Assembly: GCF_030811595.1 (NCBI RefSeq)
Contig: NZ_JAUSRB010000001.1
Span: forward strand, 992,001 to 1,056,000
Direction: 5' to 3'
Length of the DNA stretch: 64,000 nt
DNA from: Streptosporangium brasiliense
GTDB taxonomy: Bacteria > Actinomycetota > Actinomycetes > Streptosporangiales > Streptosporangiaceae
Each line of letters begins with the position of its first letter. Position 1 is the first letter of the stretch. The notes beneath the pieces were generated by a model. It saw only the letters and a list, made by a program, of their open reading frames with translations. It made no database searches and was not told where the DNA came from. A program made the translations under genes and the position numbers. Positions 34,040 to 41,270 of the stretch are shown here, one piece after another.

Positions 34040-35020
34040 GTGACTGTATGGCCGAGGCGCGGGCGCGCCGCCGTCCTGGCCGGCGCGTTCCTGCTGTGGG
34101 CGGTGGGTCCGGCCGGTCCGCTGGCGGTGGGTCCGGCCGGCGCGGGATCGGCCCCGCCCACACCCGGAACGGACTTCTCGCTGACGGTGAGCCCGACCCG
34201 CCTCGCCGTCCAGCCCGGTGACATCGACGAGAAACAGCGGTTCCAGGTCGTCAACCAGGGCGAGCGCCCGGTCGACGTCGAGGTCCGCAAGGCCGACTTC
34301 AAGCCCGACCTGGACGGGACGCTGCTCTTCCAGCCCAAGGCCCCCTACTCCGCCAGCAACTGGGTCACCGTCACCCCTGACCGCTTCCGTCTGCCCGCGG
34401 GGAGGACCAGGTCGGTGTCCGTCCGGATCAGCGTGCCGTCCGCCCCGGAGCCAGGAGACCACCAGCTCGCCCTGATCTTCATGGTGCCCGCCGGCACCGG
34501 TGCCGGCAACATCCGGGTCAACCGGGGGATCGGCGCCCCGGTCTACATCGCCGTCCCCGGACCCGTCGACGACTCGGCGGAGGTCACGGGCCTGCGCGCC
34601 CCGGGCTTCGCGCTCGGCGGGCCCCTCACCTTCACCACCACGGTGCGCGACACCGGGACCGTGCACCGCGACTTCCGCGGCGACGACCGCCTGCGGCTGC
34701 GGGTGAACGGGGAGAGCGTCGCCTTCCCCGACTTCACCGTGGGCCGGGGCGCCATCCGCGAGATCTCCACCACCTTCGACCCGCCCCTGTGGTGCCTGTG
34801 CCGGGCCGCCGTGTCCATCCCCGGCCCCGGCGGGACGCCGACGGCCGCGACGGCGACCGTGGTCGTCCTCCCGCTCCACTGGCTGGCGGCCGTGGTCCTG
34901 ACGGCCGCGGGCCTGTATCTCCTGGCGAGACACGCGCGCCGGCGCTACCGGGCCCAGGTGCGCGCCGCGGCCCACGCCCTGAGCGGTGCCGACGGCGGAG
35001 GCGGCCGGCCGACCGTGTGA
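34040..35020 (+). CDS. Membrane-anchored DUF916/WxL-interacting-like surface protein
   Basis: 326 aa. A signal peptide (about residues 8-36) precedes two beta-sandwich domains. The first (FSLTVSPTRLAVQPGDIDEK, then RFQVVNQGERPVDVEVRKAD) resembles the peptidoglycan-binding DUF916 domain of WxL-interacting proteins. The second (residues 185-280) is another Ig-like fold with a CLCRA cysteine pair. A C-terminal transmembrane helix (LHWLAAVVLTAAGLYLLA) and a basic tail anchor it with the domains outside. The GTG start has GGAGAG seven bases upstream. It is the second gene of a pair with the secreted subunit at 33420-33956. Confidence 0.72.
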   Translation: MTVWPRRGRAAVLAGAFLLWAVGPAGPLAVGPAGAGSAPPTPGTDFSLTVSPTRLAVQPGDIDEKQRFQVVNQGERPVDVEVRKADFKPDLDGTLLFQPKAPYSASNWVTVTPDRFRLPAGRTRSVSVRISVPSAPEPGDHQLALIFMVPAGTGAGNIRVNRGIGAPVYIAVPGPVDDSAEVTGLRAPGFALGGPLTFTTTVRDTGTVHRDFRGDDRLRLRVNGESVAFPDFTVGRGAIREISTTFDPPLWCLCRAAVSIPGPGGTPTAATATVVVLPLHWLAAVVLTAAGLYLLARHARRRYRAQVRAAAHALSGADGGGGRPTV

Positions 35021-35123
35021 CCATACGCGCGACGCCGGCCCATGGGGTGGCACGCACGACGCCGGCCCATGGGGTGACACGCGCGACGCCGGGCCACCGT
35101 GGGGTGACACGCACGACGCCGGA
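35021..35123. repeat. 27-28 bp tandem repeat, about four copies
   Basis: Units of the type CATGGGGTGACACGCACG-ACGCCGGCC start at about 35041, 35068 and 35096, with a diverged first unit from 35021. The array begins immediately after the stop of the anchored surface-protein gene. Confidence 0.75.
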
Positions 35124-35225
35124 CCATGGCCGGCGCCCATGCGAGCAGGCCCTGAACCCGGCGACGGACGCCCTCACCTACCCGCCCTACCGCTCAGGGG
35201 ATCCGAGGAGACCGCAACGAGGATC

Positions 35226-35338
35226 ATGGAGCTGCGCTGAAGGCGTTCTACGGCCACTGTCGCCTTCTCGACCACGACCCTGAAAACACCATCACCAAGA
35301 CCAGCGACAGCCCGTTCTGGGTGAAGATCGTGAACTGA
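35226..35338 (+). pseudogene. Possible small gene remnant with frame disruption
   Basis: An ATG at 35226 after GAGG runs only four codons (MELR stop). The overlapping frame, with no start codon of its own, reads ALKAFYGHCRLLDHD then PENTITKTSDSPFWVKIVN and ends at 35338. Its third-position bias and amino-acid mix look coding, unlike the repeat DNA just upstream. It could be the tail of a gene broken by the tandem repeats. It lies directly before the gene at 35405. No family recognised. Confidence 0.3.
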
Positions 35339-35348
35339 CCGGCCATCG

Positions 35349-35379
35349 AATGCGGGGCTGCCGAGCGCAGCCCCGCATT
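35349..35379 (+). terminator. Strong hairpin with 12-bp perfect stem
   Basis: AATGCGGGGCTG pairs perfectly with CAGCCCCGCATT around the seven-base loop CCGAGCG. There is no T-run after it, so it is either a GC-type terminator for the surface-protein pair and remnant, or an attenuator before the gene at 35405. Confidence 0.55.
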
Positions 35380-35404
35380 CCCGTTGGACAGCAGGATGCG
35401 AACA

Positions 35405-36013
35405 ATGACGGACACGGAACAGGCTCTTCCCGCGGAGAACCAGTGGGACCTGCTGGTCGAGCACGGCCGCGGACTCCAGCTCGGCTTCCATGCCCTCTGG
35501 GCGGAGAGCGACGACCCGGAAGAACTGGCCGGCCGATTCCGCGTGGACCCGGGCTCACGCCTGGAGTGCGACGTGACGACGCTCGCGGGAACGTACAAAG
35601 GCCCTCCGGCGAAAGGCATCTGGATCGGCCCGCACGCGCCGGGCTGGACCCATCTCTTCGCCTTCGGGCTGTCCTCGACCCATCCCGCGCTCGACAATCT
35701 CGGAGAGCGGCGAGCCTTCCAGATCAAATACTGGGGCGAGGTGGGCGAAGGGCTCGAGCCGCTGTACCTCCACTACGACGGCGAACTGCTCGGCGATGTC
35801 AATCCACCGTACGAGGAGGGCGGATACATGTCCCTCCCCGACTACCGGCCCTTCACCGAGGGGCTGGCGCTCGACCCCGACGGTGACCTTGAGCATGACG
35901 TCCACACCCTGTGGTGCGTGGTCGGCCGGATCACGGGACGCTTCGCGGATCGGGAGTGGTGGACACCGGCCCGTACCTTCTACAGCATCCCCGCCGGAGC
36001 CTGGGAACGCTGA
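35405..36013 (+). CDS. Hypothetical protein
   Basis: 202 aa soluble protein with no recognised family. It is acidic and Trp/Tyr-rich with no signal peptide or membrane segment (for example KGIWIGPHAPGWTHLFAFGL, FQIKYWGEVGEGLEPLYLHY). The composition is reminiscent of small immunity or effector-associated proteins, but nothing specific supports that. ATG at 35405 is chosen; ATG at 35396 and TTG at 35384 are also in frame, and a G-rich AGCAGG lies upstream. A strong hairpin (35349-35379) precedes it. It converges with the RiPP operon at 36083. Confidence 0.6.
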   Translation: MTDTEQALPAENQWDLLVEHGRGLQLGFHALWAESDDPEELAGRFRVDPGSRLECDVTTLAGTYKGPPAKGIWIGPHAPGWTHLFAFGLSSTHPALDNLGERRAFQIKYWGEVGEGLEPLYLHYDGELLGDVNPPYEEGGYMSLPDYRPFTEGLALDPDGDLEHDVHTLWCVVGRITGRFADREWWTPARTFYSIPAGAWER

Positions 36014-36082
36014 GCAGCGCTGCCCCGACCGGCGATGAAGGGCACGGGAATCCGATCAAAGCATCGGGCCTCTTTTGCGTTC

Positions 36083-36793
36083 TCAACCCAGCCAGAAAGC
36101 CGCCAGTGACCACGTCTGGACGCCGCTGGTGGAGCCGTCGTGCGGCAGGAACTCCGTAGGGGCGATGTACCCCTGGCCAGGCTCCAGCCGGATGCGCAGG
36201 CACCGCAGCGGGTGCCCTTCCGCGACGTAACGGCGCAGGTCGTCAGTGTGCGGGCAGTGCCGTTCCTGGTCACGGCCCAGGACACGACAGATCTCCGTGA
36301 TGTCCCGGTCGCCGACCAGGAGATAGCGGGTGCCGGGCCCCAGATTGAGGCAGAAGCGCCGGCGGCTGTTCTGCCGGACGGGACAGGGCAGCCGGTCGAA
36401 GTTGTCGATGTGCAGTCCGATCCGGTGGCCAGTCGTGGAATCCTCGGTGCTGGTGAGCAGCCCGGCCGGGCTGTCCGTGCAGGCGAGGCGCCTGCGCGGC
36501 CAGCGGCCTTGCAGCGGGTCGAGGGCGGACGCGGCGTTCACACGGCCTTGTAGATCGTCGGAGGCGAACACCGGCAGAGGCTGGGCAACCAGCTCAATCA
36601 CCACGCTGGCCGGGGTGGCGTCATCGGGTCGCAGCCGGTCGGCTTCCACGCTGCTGAGGGGTGTCCAGTCCCCCTGGGGGACGACTGCCACGCCGTCGTC
36701 ATAGCCCGCCGCGTCCCCCGCCTGCCTGACGTTCCCGATCTCGATACGCCCCTGGATGTCGCTGAACTGGTCGAACAGCAGCTGTAAGCCCAT
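36083..36793 (-). CDS. Putative HxD...H oxygenase/cupin-like protein of the RiPP cluster
   Basis: 236 aa. The motif GLHIDNFDRLP, followed about 90 residues later by GYIAPTEFLPHDGST, gives an HxD...H triad like that of Fe(II)/2-oxoglutarate oxygenases and related cupins; SRRRFCLNLGPGTRYLLVGD lies between. The usual 2-oxoglutarate-binding Arg just after the second His is not obvious, so the fold call is tentative. It is the fourth gene of the operon, 27 bp after the pentapeptide-repeat gene, with AAGGAG before its ATG. It may hydroxylate or otherwise tailor the cyclophane peptide. Confidence 0.55.
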   Translation of the reverse strand: MGLQLLFDQFSDIQGRIEIGNVRQAGDAAGYDDGVAVVPQGDWTPLSSVEADRLRPDDATPASVVIELVAQPLPVFASDDLQGRVNAASALDPLQGRWPRRRLACTDSPAGLLTSTEDSTTGHRIGLHIDNFDRLPCPVRQNSRRRFCLNLGPGTRYLLVGDRDITEICRVLGRDQERHCPHTDDLRRYVAEGHPLRCLRIRLEPGQGYIAPTEFLPHDGSTSGVQTWSLAAFWLG

Positions 36794-36820
36794 GTCTCCG
36801 ACTCCTTGGTCGTCGAGGCC

Positions 36821-37498
36821 CTAATCGAAGGTGATCTCCTGCTCGGCCGCGAACGCCTGGGCGAGGCCCTGAAGCTGCGACCGATCGATGATGATCTTCT
36901 TGAGCGCACTCACACCGCGAAGGCCGGACAGGTCGTTGCCGCGCAGGTCGCAGTCGCGATATGCGCCGCCGTCGAACTGCGTCAGGTGCAGGTCGCAGCT
37001 GTCGAACGCCACGTCGCTCAGGTCAGACCCGCTGAAACGCGCTTCTTGTAACGAGCAGTCGGTGAAGATCGTCGACCCTACGGCGCGGAGCTGTGTAAAG
37101 GTCGCGTAGTCCAGCTTGCACCGTTCGAAGACCACGTCGTCGAGCGTGACGTTCTCCCACACGGCACCGAGCAGCTTGCAGTCGGTGAAGGTGACGCGGG
37201 AGAGCTTGCCGCCCTCCCAGCGGACGCCGGCCAGGTCACAGCCGGAGAACTCCACCGAGTGCAGGCGCAGGTCCTCCAGACGGGCCCGCTGGGTGATGAG
37301 GCCGGTGATATGTCCGTCCATGAGCTGGGTCCCCGACAGGGGAAGCTCACGCAGCTGGGCGTCGGCGTATCGGAAGTCGCGCAGCGTGCCGTGCTCGCCT
37401 TCCAGCGAATCGACCTCGTTCAGGTCGGCGTCATCCAGGTCGGGCAGCGTAACGCTCGTCTGGCGTACGGTGCGTGTCTCCATTGCCCTGTCTTCCAT
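36821..37498 (-). CDS. Pentapeptide-repeat protein of the RiPP cluster
   Basis: 225 aa. Residues 60-200 show the repeated F/L-every-fifth-residue pattern of a right-handed quadrilateral beta-helix (LHSVEFSGCDLAGVRWEGG, VTFTDCKLLGAVW, VVFERCKLDYATF, ARFSGSDLSDVAFDSCDL), often with Cys two places before the central Leu as in MfpA/Qnr proteins. Those proteins mimic DNA and protect gyrase; McbG and AlbG do so for peptide antibiotics. Here it is third in the operon, 49 bp after the precursor gene. Immunity to a peptide that attacks gyrase is an attractive inference, not proven. ATG at 37483 is an alternative start. Confidence 0.8.
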   Translation of the reverse strand: MEDRAMETRTVRQTSVTLPDLDDADLNEVDSLEGEHGTLRDFRYADAQLRELPLSGTQLMDGHITGLITQRARLEDLRLHSVEFSGCDLAGVRWEGGKLSRVTFTDCKLLGAVWENVTLDDVVFERCKLDYATFTQLRAVGSTIFTDCSLQEARFSGSDLSDVAFDSCDLHLTQFDGGAYRDCDLRGNDLSGLRGVSALKKIIIDRSQLQGLAQAFAAEQEITFD

Positions 37499-37547
37499 AT
37501 CGGTCCCGTCGTGGGCGCGGGGTCACCGCGCCCACGACGGTCATCTC

Positions 37548-37736
37548 CTACTTCTTCTTGGACCAGTTGTTCCAGGATGGCCTGTTGTCGAACCCGCCCT
37601 TCTTGCCGTTGTCCCAGCTCGGCTTGTTGTCGAACTTGGCGGCCTGCAGCGGATCGGGGGTCTTGAGGGTGCCGGCGCCGATCAGGTCGTCAACCACGTT
37701 CGCATCCGTGGTGGCCAGGTACTCCAGCATGGTCAT
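37548..37736 (-). CDS. RiPP precursor peptide with multiple three-residue cyclophane motifs
   Basis: 62 aa. Residues 1-34 look like a leader (MTMLEYLATTDANVVDDLIG, then AGTLKTPDPLQAAK). The core repeats a nine-residue unit: F35-D-N-K-P-S-W41-D-N and F49-D-N-R-P-S-W55-N-N, separated by GKKGG, then W58-S-K and a Lys tail. Aromatic-x-Asn triads are the substrates of three-residue cyclophane-forming radical SAM enzymes, so four to five rings are possible. ATG at 37736 overlaps the maturase stop as ATGA and has AAAAGGAG eight bases upstream. It resembles the 'multiple cyclophane-containing RiPP' class from actinomycetes. No transporter or protease gene is adjacent. Confidence 0.85.
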   Translation of the reverse strand: MTMLEYLATTDANVVDDLIGAGTLKTPDPLQAAKFDNKPSWDNGKKGGFDNRPSWNNWSKKK

Positions 37737-38869
37737 GCCACGATCTCCTTTTGGGGCGAGGTGTACAGAGCGGTGACGAGGGCTTGACGGGTGAGTCGGC
37801 AGTAGTCGGTCTCCGTGGTCGCGAAGCTGCCGTTCTCGAAGTAGCGGTTGCATGCCTGGGCGCCGCGGCAGAAGTCGAAGAACTCGCATTCCATCTGGCA
37901 CCGGGACAGGCCGGTCATGAACTCGGCGACGTAGCGCAGCCGGTGCGCCTGATCCAACATGCCGGCGATGCTCTGAGAGCGGACGTTCCCGGCGAGGAAA
38001 TCGCCGTAGGCGTCATCCCTGATGCCGGCCAGCTCGGGCGACATCAGTACCACGTCTCCATCCGTCGACACCGTCGGAATCGGATCGAGGCCGTACCTGC
38101 ACCACTCGCCGCGCTGCCCGCTGCGGGCAAGGCGCAGGTAGTCGGCGAGCCGCTCGAGCTCCCGCAGCGCGGGCCCTCCGCTGTGGGTCCTGCGCCAGTC
38201 CATGACTCCCTTCCAGAACCGTTCGGCCTGGTCCTGGGCGATCCCGCACCGCTGGTCGTTGACGCCTTCCATCTCCTCCACGTTGAAGCCGATCGTGTGC
38301 GGCCCCAGCTCGGCGAGGAAGTCCAGGAGTGCGACCGGCTGATCAATGCCTTCGGCCCCCACGACGGCGATCAAGCTGAAGCGGATGCCGTAATCGTGGA
38401 GGCGGCGGATGCCGCGCACGATCCGGTCGAAGGCAGGCCGGCCGCGCAGATCCACCCGTCGGGCGTTCAAGGCCGCGGGGCCGTCGATGCTGACGCCGAC
38501 GTGGACCTGGTAACGAGTGAGCAGGTCGCACCACTTGTCGTCGATGAGGGTGGCGTTGGTCTGCACACTGTGGTGGATCCGGCCCGCCTGACGGAGGTCC
38601 TCGAACGGCGCGAGCAGGGCGGTGAACTTGCGTCGGCCCAGGGCGAGGGGTTCCCCGCCGTGCCACACGATGTCCACCGGGGTGCCGGGGTCGGTCAGTT
38701 CCGCAGCCGAGTCGGCAACGGCCTGAGCGACCTCGGGGGTCATCTCATTGTTGAGGCGCCGGTGCGGCAGGTAGCAGTACACGCAATCGAGATTGCACAG
38801 CGTGGTCGGCTGAAGGACCAAGGTCCGGGCCCGGCCGAACCACCGATCGAACTCTAATCGTCCTTCCAT
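37733..38869 (-). CDS. Radical SAM/SPASM peptide maturase (cyclophane-forming type)
   Basis: 378 aa. The radical SAM cluster motif is CNLDCVYC (C25, C29, C32), with VDIVWHGGEPL and VGVSIDGP strands of the partial TIM barrel. The C-terminal SPASM part has GEWCRYGLDP and CQMECEFFDFCRGAQAC followed by TDYC, enough cysteines for auxiliary Fe-S clusters. It should cross-link an aromatic ring carbon to a beta-carbon two residues later in the precursor encoded immediately downstream, whose ATG overlaps its stop by four bases. It is first in the operon. It matches the FxsB-like maturase branch of actinomycetes in architecture; assignment to a named subfamily needs a tree. Confidence 0.9.
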   Translation of the reverse strand: MEGRLEFDRWFGRARTLVLQPTTLCNLDCVYCYLPHRRLNNEMTPEVAQAVADSAAELTDPGTPVDIVWHGGEPLALGRRKFTALLAPFEDLRQAGRIHHSVQTNATLIDDKWCDLLTRYQVHVGVSIDGPAALNARRVDLRGRPAFDRIVRGIRRLHDYGIRFSLIAVVGAEGIDQPVALLDFLAELGPHTIGFNVEEMEGVNDQRCGIAQDQAERFWKGVMDWRRTHSGGPALRELERLADYLRLARSGQRGEWCRYGLDPIPTVSTDGDVVLMSPELAGIRDDAYGDFLAGNVRSQSIAGMLDQAHRLRYVAEFMTGLSRCQMECEFFDFCRGAQACNRYFENGSFATTETDYCRLTRQALVTALYTSPQKEIVA

Positions 38870-39353
38870 CTCGTGCCATTCCTTTCATGGAGTGGAGAAG
38901 GAGCCGTGGTGCACGGTGGCGAGGGTTGAGCCCTCGCGGTGCCGTCCGGGCATGCGGGGGTTCTCGATCACGAGACCACCCGTCAGGCGATCTTCTTCTG
39001 CCGGGTGACCGCGGCCCCACGCCCATCACAGGCATCGGCCGTCATTCGTCTCTGCACCGAGAAATGACGGCAGAATTCCGGCCAAGTCGGGGCCGAATGA
39101 CAAGGTGGTGCGTTCGTCGTCCACGCTGCCCAAGTTACGAAGATCAGAGAGCGTTGAGTATGGGGTCAAGGCCTGTACGGTGGTCAAAGTGGTCAAAGAT
39201 CGTTTATTGGATCCGGTCAGGCTTCTCGTTATTCGTCATGAGAACACCGATGTCGGCGACTATGGTGATCAATGCAATGCGGGAGATATACATACCGCAG
39301 GTGCAGGTTGATCAAGGCGGTTGAAGATTCGTTCTGTCATGCGGAGGCGTATT
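38870..39353. other. Divergent regulatory region of the RiPP cluster
   Basis: 484 bp between the divergent maturase and regulator genes, with no convincing gene. It is clearly less GC-rich than the backbone, especially 39130-39350. Two abutting copies of TGGTCAAAG occur at 39181-39198 and a related GGGGTCAAGG at 39163-39172. A 28-codon frame from the ATG at 39238 lacks a Shine-Dalgarno and was not called. Confidence 0.5.
39163..39198. promoter_or_regulatory. GGTCAAAG direct repeats, candidate regulator site
   Basis: TGGTCAAAG is repeated in tandem at 39181-39189 and 39190-39198, and a looser copy GGGTCAAGG lies 10-18 bp to the left. They fall between the divergent RiPP operon and its XRE/TPR regulator. 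Direct repeats at 9-bp spacing would place protein contacts on nearly one DNA face. Confidence 0.4.
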
Positions 39354-40736
39354 GTGGCGAGCGAACGGAATGAGCGGCTCGCCGTACTCCTCCAAGAGGC
39401 GGGCTGGTCACGGGCACAAGCGGCGAATGCGTTCAACCGTGTCGCGCAAGAGAGCAATCTGCTCGATTACACCTGCATAGGCCGCTCCCACGTCAGCATG
39501 TGGGGGGCCGGGACGAAGCCGTCAGGCGCAGCTCCCATAATCCTGTGCCAGGCGCTGTCTCGTCGCCTGAAGCGCATCATCACACCAGATGAGCTCGGGT
39601 TCACAGTTCCCGACGCGCCAACACAGGAGGCGCTGGAGTGGCGTGTCGATCCACTGATCGCGCTGACTGACCTGGGGAGAACGGACGTGAACTCAGAGCG
39701 CAGAAGCCTTCTGAGCGGGGCGGTGTATTCAGTGGCCGCCCTTGCGCTGCCGGGGCGGGGGTGGTGGGAGAAGATGGCCGAGCAGCCGTCCGCGCCGACG
39801 AAGCATCAGCGGGTCGGGCGTGGTGATGTGGTGACCGTTCAAGAGCTCACTGCGGCTTTCTCTCGAATCGATCAGCGGCGCGGCGGTGGTCACGGCAGGA
39901 AAGCGCTGGTGCAATACCTGCAGTCGGACGTTGCCGCCTTTCTCCATGGGACGTTCCTTGACGAGCAAGTACGGCGTGATATGTTCTCCGCCGTCGCAGA
40001 GTTGGCCTACCTGTCGGGCTGGATGGGATTTGACAACGGTAAGCACGCTCTGGCGCAGCGGTACTTCATCTTGGCCGTGAAGCTGGCCGCTCGGGCTGAC
40101 AACGCGCCGTTGAGCGGCCACATCCTGCGCGCCATGGCGCACCAAGCCATCGACCTCGGGTTCGTTACGCAGGGCCTCGATCTGTCGACAGCCTCCATGC
40201 AGGGCCGGCGCTACGCCAGTGCCACGCCTCGGGAGCGGGCGTTGCTCGGTGTCGTCCATGCCCGTGCTCTGGCCGCGAACGGCAGAAAGCAGGATGCGGC
40301 CAAGGCCCTGCTGAGGGCTGAGAACGATCTCGCTTCGGCCGGCGCGGACATTGAGGAACCGCAGCGCACGTTCTTTTTCGGGGAAGCCTCATTGGCTCAC
40401 GAAACCGCGTGCACCCTGCGGGACTGCGGGGACCGACAGGGCGCCATCCGCCAGTTTCGACGCAGCGTCCGGACCCGAGGAGACGCCTTCCGTCGCACAC
40501 ACGTGGTGACGCTTGGATACCTGGGGGCGATACAGGTCGCCACTGGCGGCGTGGAAGAGGCGTGTGCCACCTGGAGCACCGCTCTCGACGCGATGGAAGA
40601 GGGCATCTACTCGGGGCGGGCGCGGCAAGCGGTCGTCAACATGCGTGACCTTCTCTCCCCGTACCGGCGCCGAGGGATATCGGCGGTCGCTGAGCTGGAC
40701 GCGCGAGCCGCTGCGTGCCTGACCCACGTAGATTGA
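39354..40736 (+). CDS. XRE-type regulator with TPR-like C-terminal domain
   Basis: 460 aa. The N-terminal 85 residues contain a helix-turn-helix-like region (NERLAVLLQEAGWSRAQAA, IGRSHVSMWGAGTKPS, LCQALSRRLKRIITPDELGF). The rest is helical, with tetratricopeptide-like repeats (AVAELAYLSGWMGFDNGKHA, LAQRYFILAVKLAARADNAP, AHETACTLRDCGDRQGAIRQ). This layout is common beside actinobacterial RiPP clusters. A GTG start at 39354 is chosen because GGAGG is six bases upstream; ATG at 39339 contains that site inside its reading frame. It diverges from the RiPP operon and probably controls it, with tandem repeats in the shared gap. Lower GC than the backbone. Confidence 0.8.
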   Translation: MASERNERLAVLLQEAGWSRAQAANAFNRVAQESNLLDYTCIGRSHVSMWGAGTKPSGAAPIILCQALSRRLKRIITPDELGFTVPDAPTQEALEWRVDPLIALTDLGRTDVNSERRSLLSGAVYSVAALALPGRGWWEKMAEQPSAPTKHQRVGRGDVVTVQELTAAFSRIDQRRGGGHGRKALVQYLQSDVAAFLHGTFLDEQVRRDMFSAVAELAYLSGWMGFDNGKHALAQRYFILAVKLAARADNAPLSGHILRAMAHQAIDLGFVTQGLDLSTASMQGRRYASATPRERALLGVVHARALAANGRKQDAAKALLRAENDLASAGADIEEPQRTFFFGEASLAHETACTLRDCGDRQGAIRQFRRSVRTRGDAFRRTHVVTLGYLGAIQVATGGVEEACATWSTALDAMEEGIYSGRARQAVVNMRDLLSPYRRRGISAVAELDARAAACLTHVD

Positions 40737-40775
40737 TCCCGTTACGAGTCACGGCGAAGGGATGAGGGCAACCAT

Positions 40776-41252
40776 ATGGCTCAGTCGCTGGATATCAAGC
40801 CCATCGGCACCGTGGTCGGCGGACGCACCGAACCCACCGACGACCACTGGAGCGGCACGGCGATCATCCGCCTGAATCCCGACTTCCCCGTCGAGGTCGT
40901 CCAGGGTCTTGAGGAGTTCTCCCACCTGCTGGTCGTCTGGCACTTCCACCAGGCTTCGCCCGAAGATGTCGCTCTGCACGCTCGGAGCCCACGCAACAAC
41001 CCTAAATGGCCGGCCACGGGAACGTTTGTTCACCGTAACCACCGTAGGCCGAATCAGCTTGCGCAGTCCTTCCCGCGGCTTCTGAAGGTTGATGGCCTGG
41101 ACTTGCACGTGGCCGACCTGGACGCGATCGACGGCAGCCCCGTCTTCGATCTGGCGCCCTATTTCAAGGAGATGGGCCCGCGCGGCGAAGTGCGCGAGCC
41201 CAGTTGGCCGAATGAGATGCTCAAAGACTATTGGGACGATCTGCAGAACTGA
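40776..41252 (+). CDS. TrmO/TsaA-like SAM-dependent methyltransferase
   Basis: 158 aa matching the TsaA/TrmO fold: IKPIGTVVGGRTEPTDDHW, GLEEFSHLLVVWHFH, RSPRNNPKWPATGTFVHR (the NPRxNP-like SAM-binding block has become HRNHRRPNQLAQS) and LDAIDGSPVFDLAPYF. TrmO methylates N6-threonylcarbamoyladenosine in tRNA; actinobacterial homologues are often just called methyltransferases. It follows the XRE/TPR regulator by 39 bp, and a terminator comes after it. Whether it acts on tRNA, on the RiPP or on neither cannot be told from sequence. Confidence 0.75.
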   Translation: MAQSLDIKPIGTVVGGRTEPTDDHWSGTAIIRLNPDFPVEVVQGLEEFSHLLVVWHFHQASPEDVALHARSPRNNPKWPATGTFVHRNHRRPNQLAQSFPRLLKVDGLDLHVADLDAIDGSPVFDLAPYFKEMGPRGEVREPSWPNEMLKDYWDDLQN

Positions 41253-41270
41253 GCGCGGGTCAATCGCAGA

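Noticed and set aside
38887..39324. Small plus-strand frames in the RiPP control region, including a 28-codon one from 39238
   Set aside because: No Shine-Dalgarno, overlapping the probable promoters and repeats, and no precursor-like motif; the real precursor is at 37548-37736.
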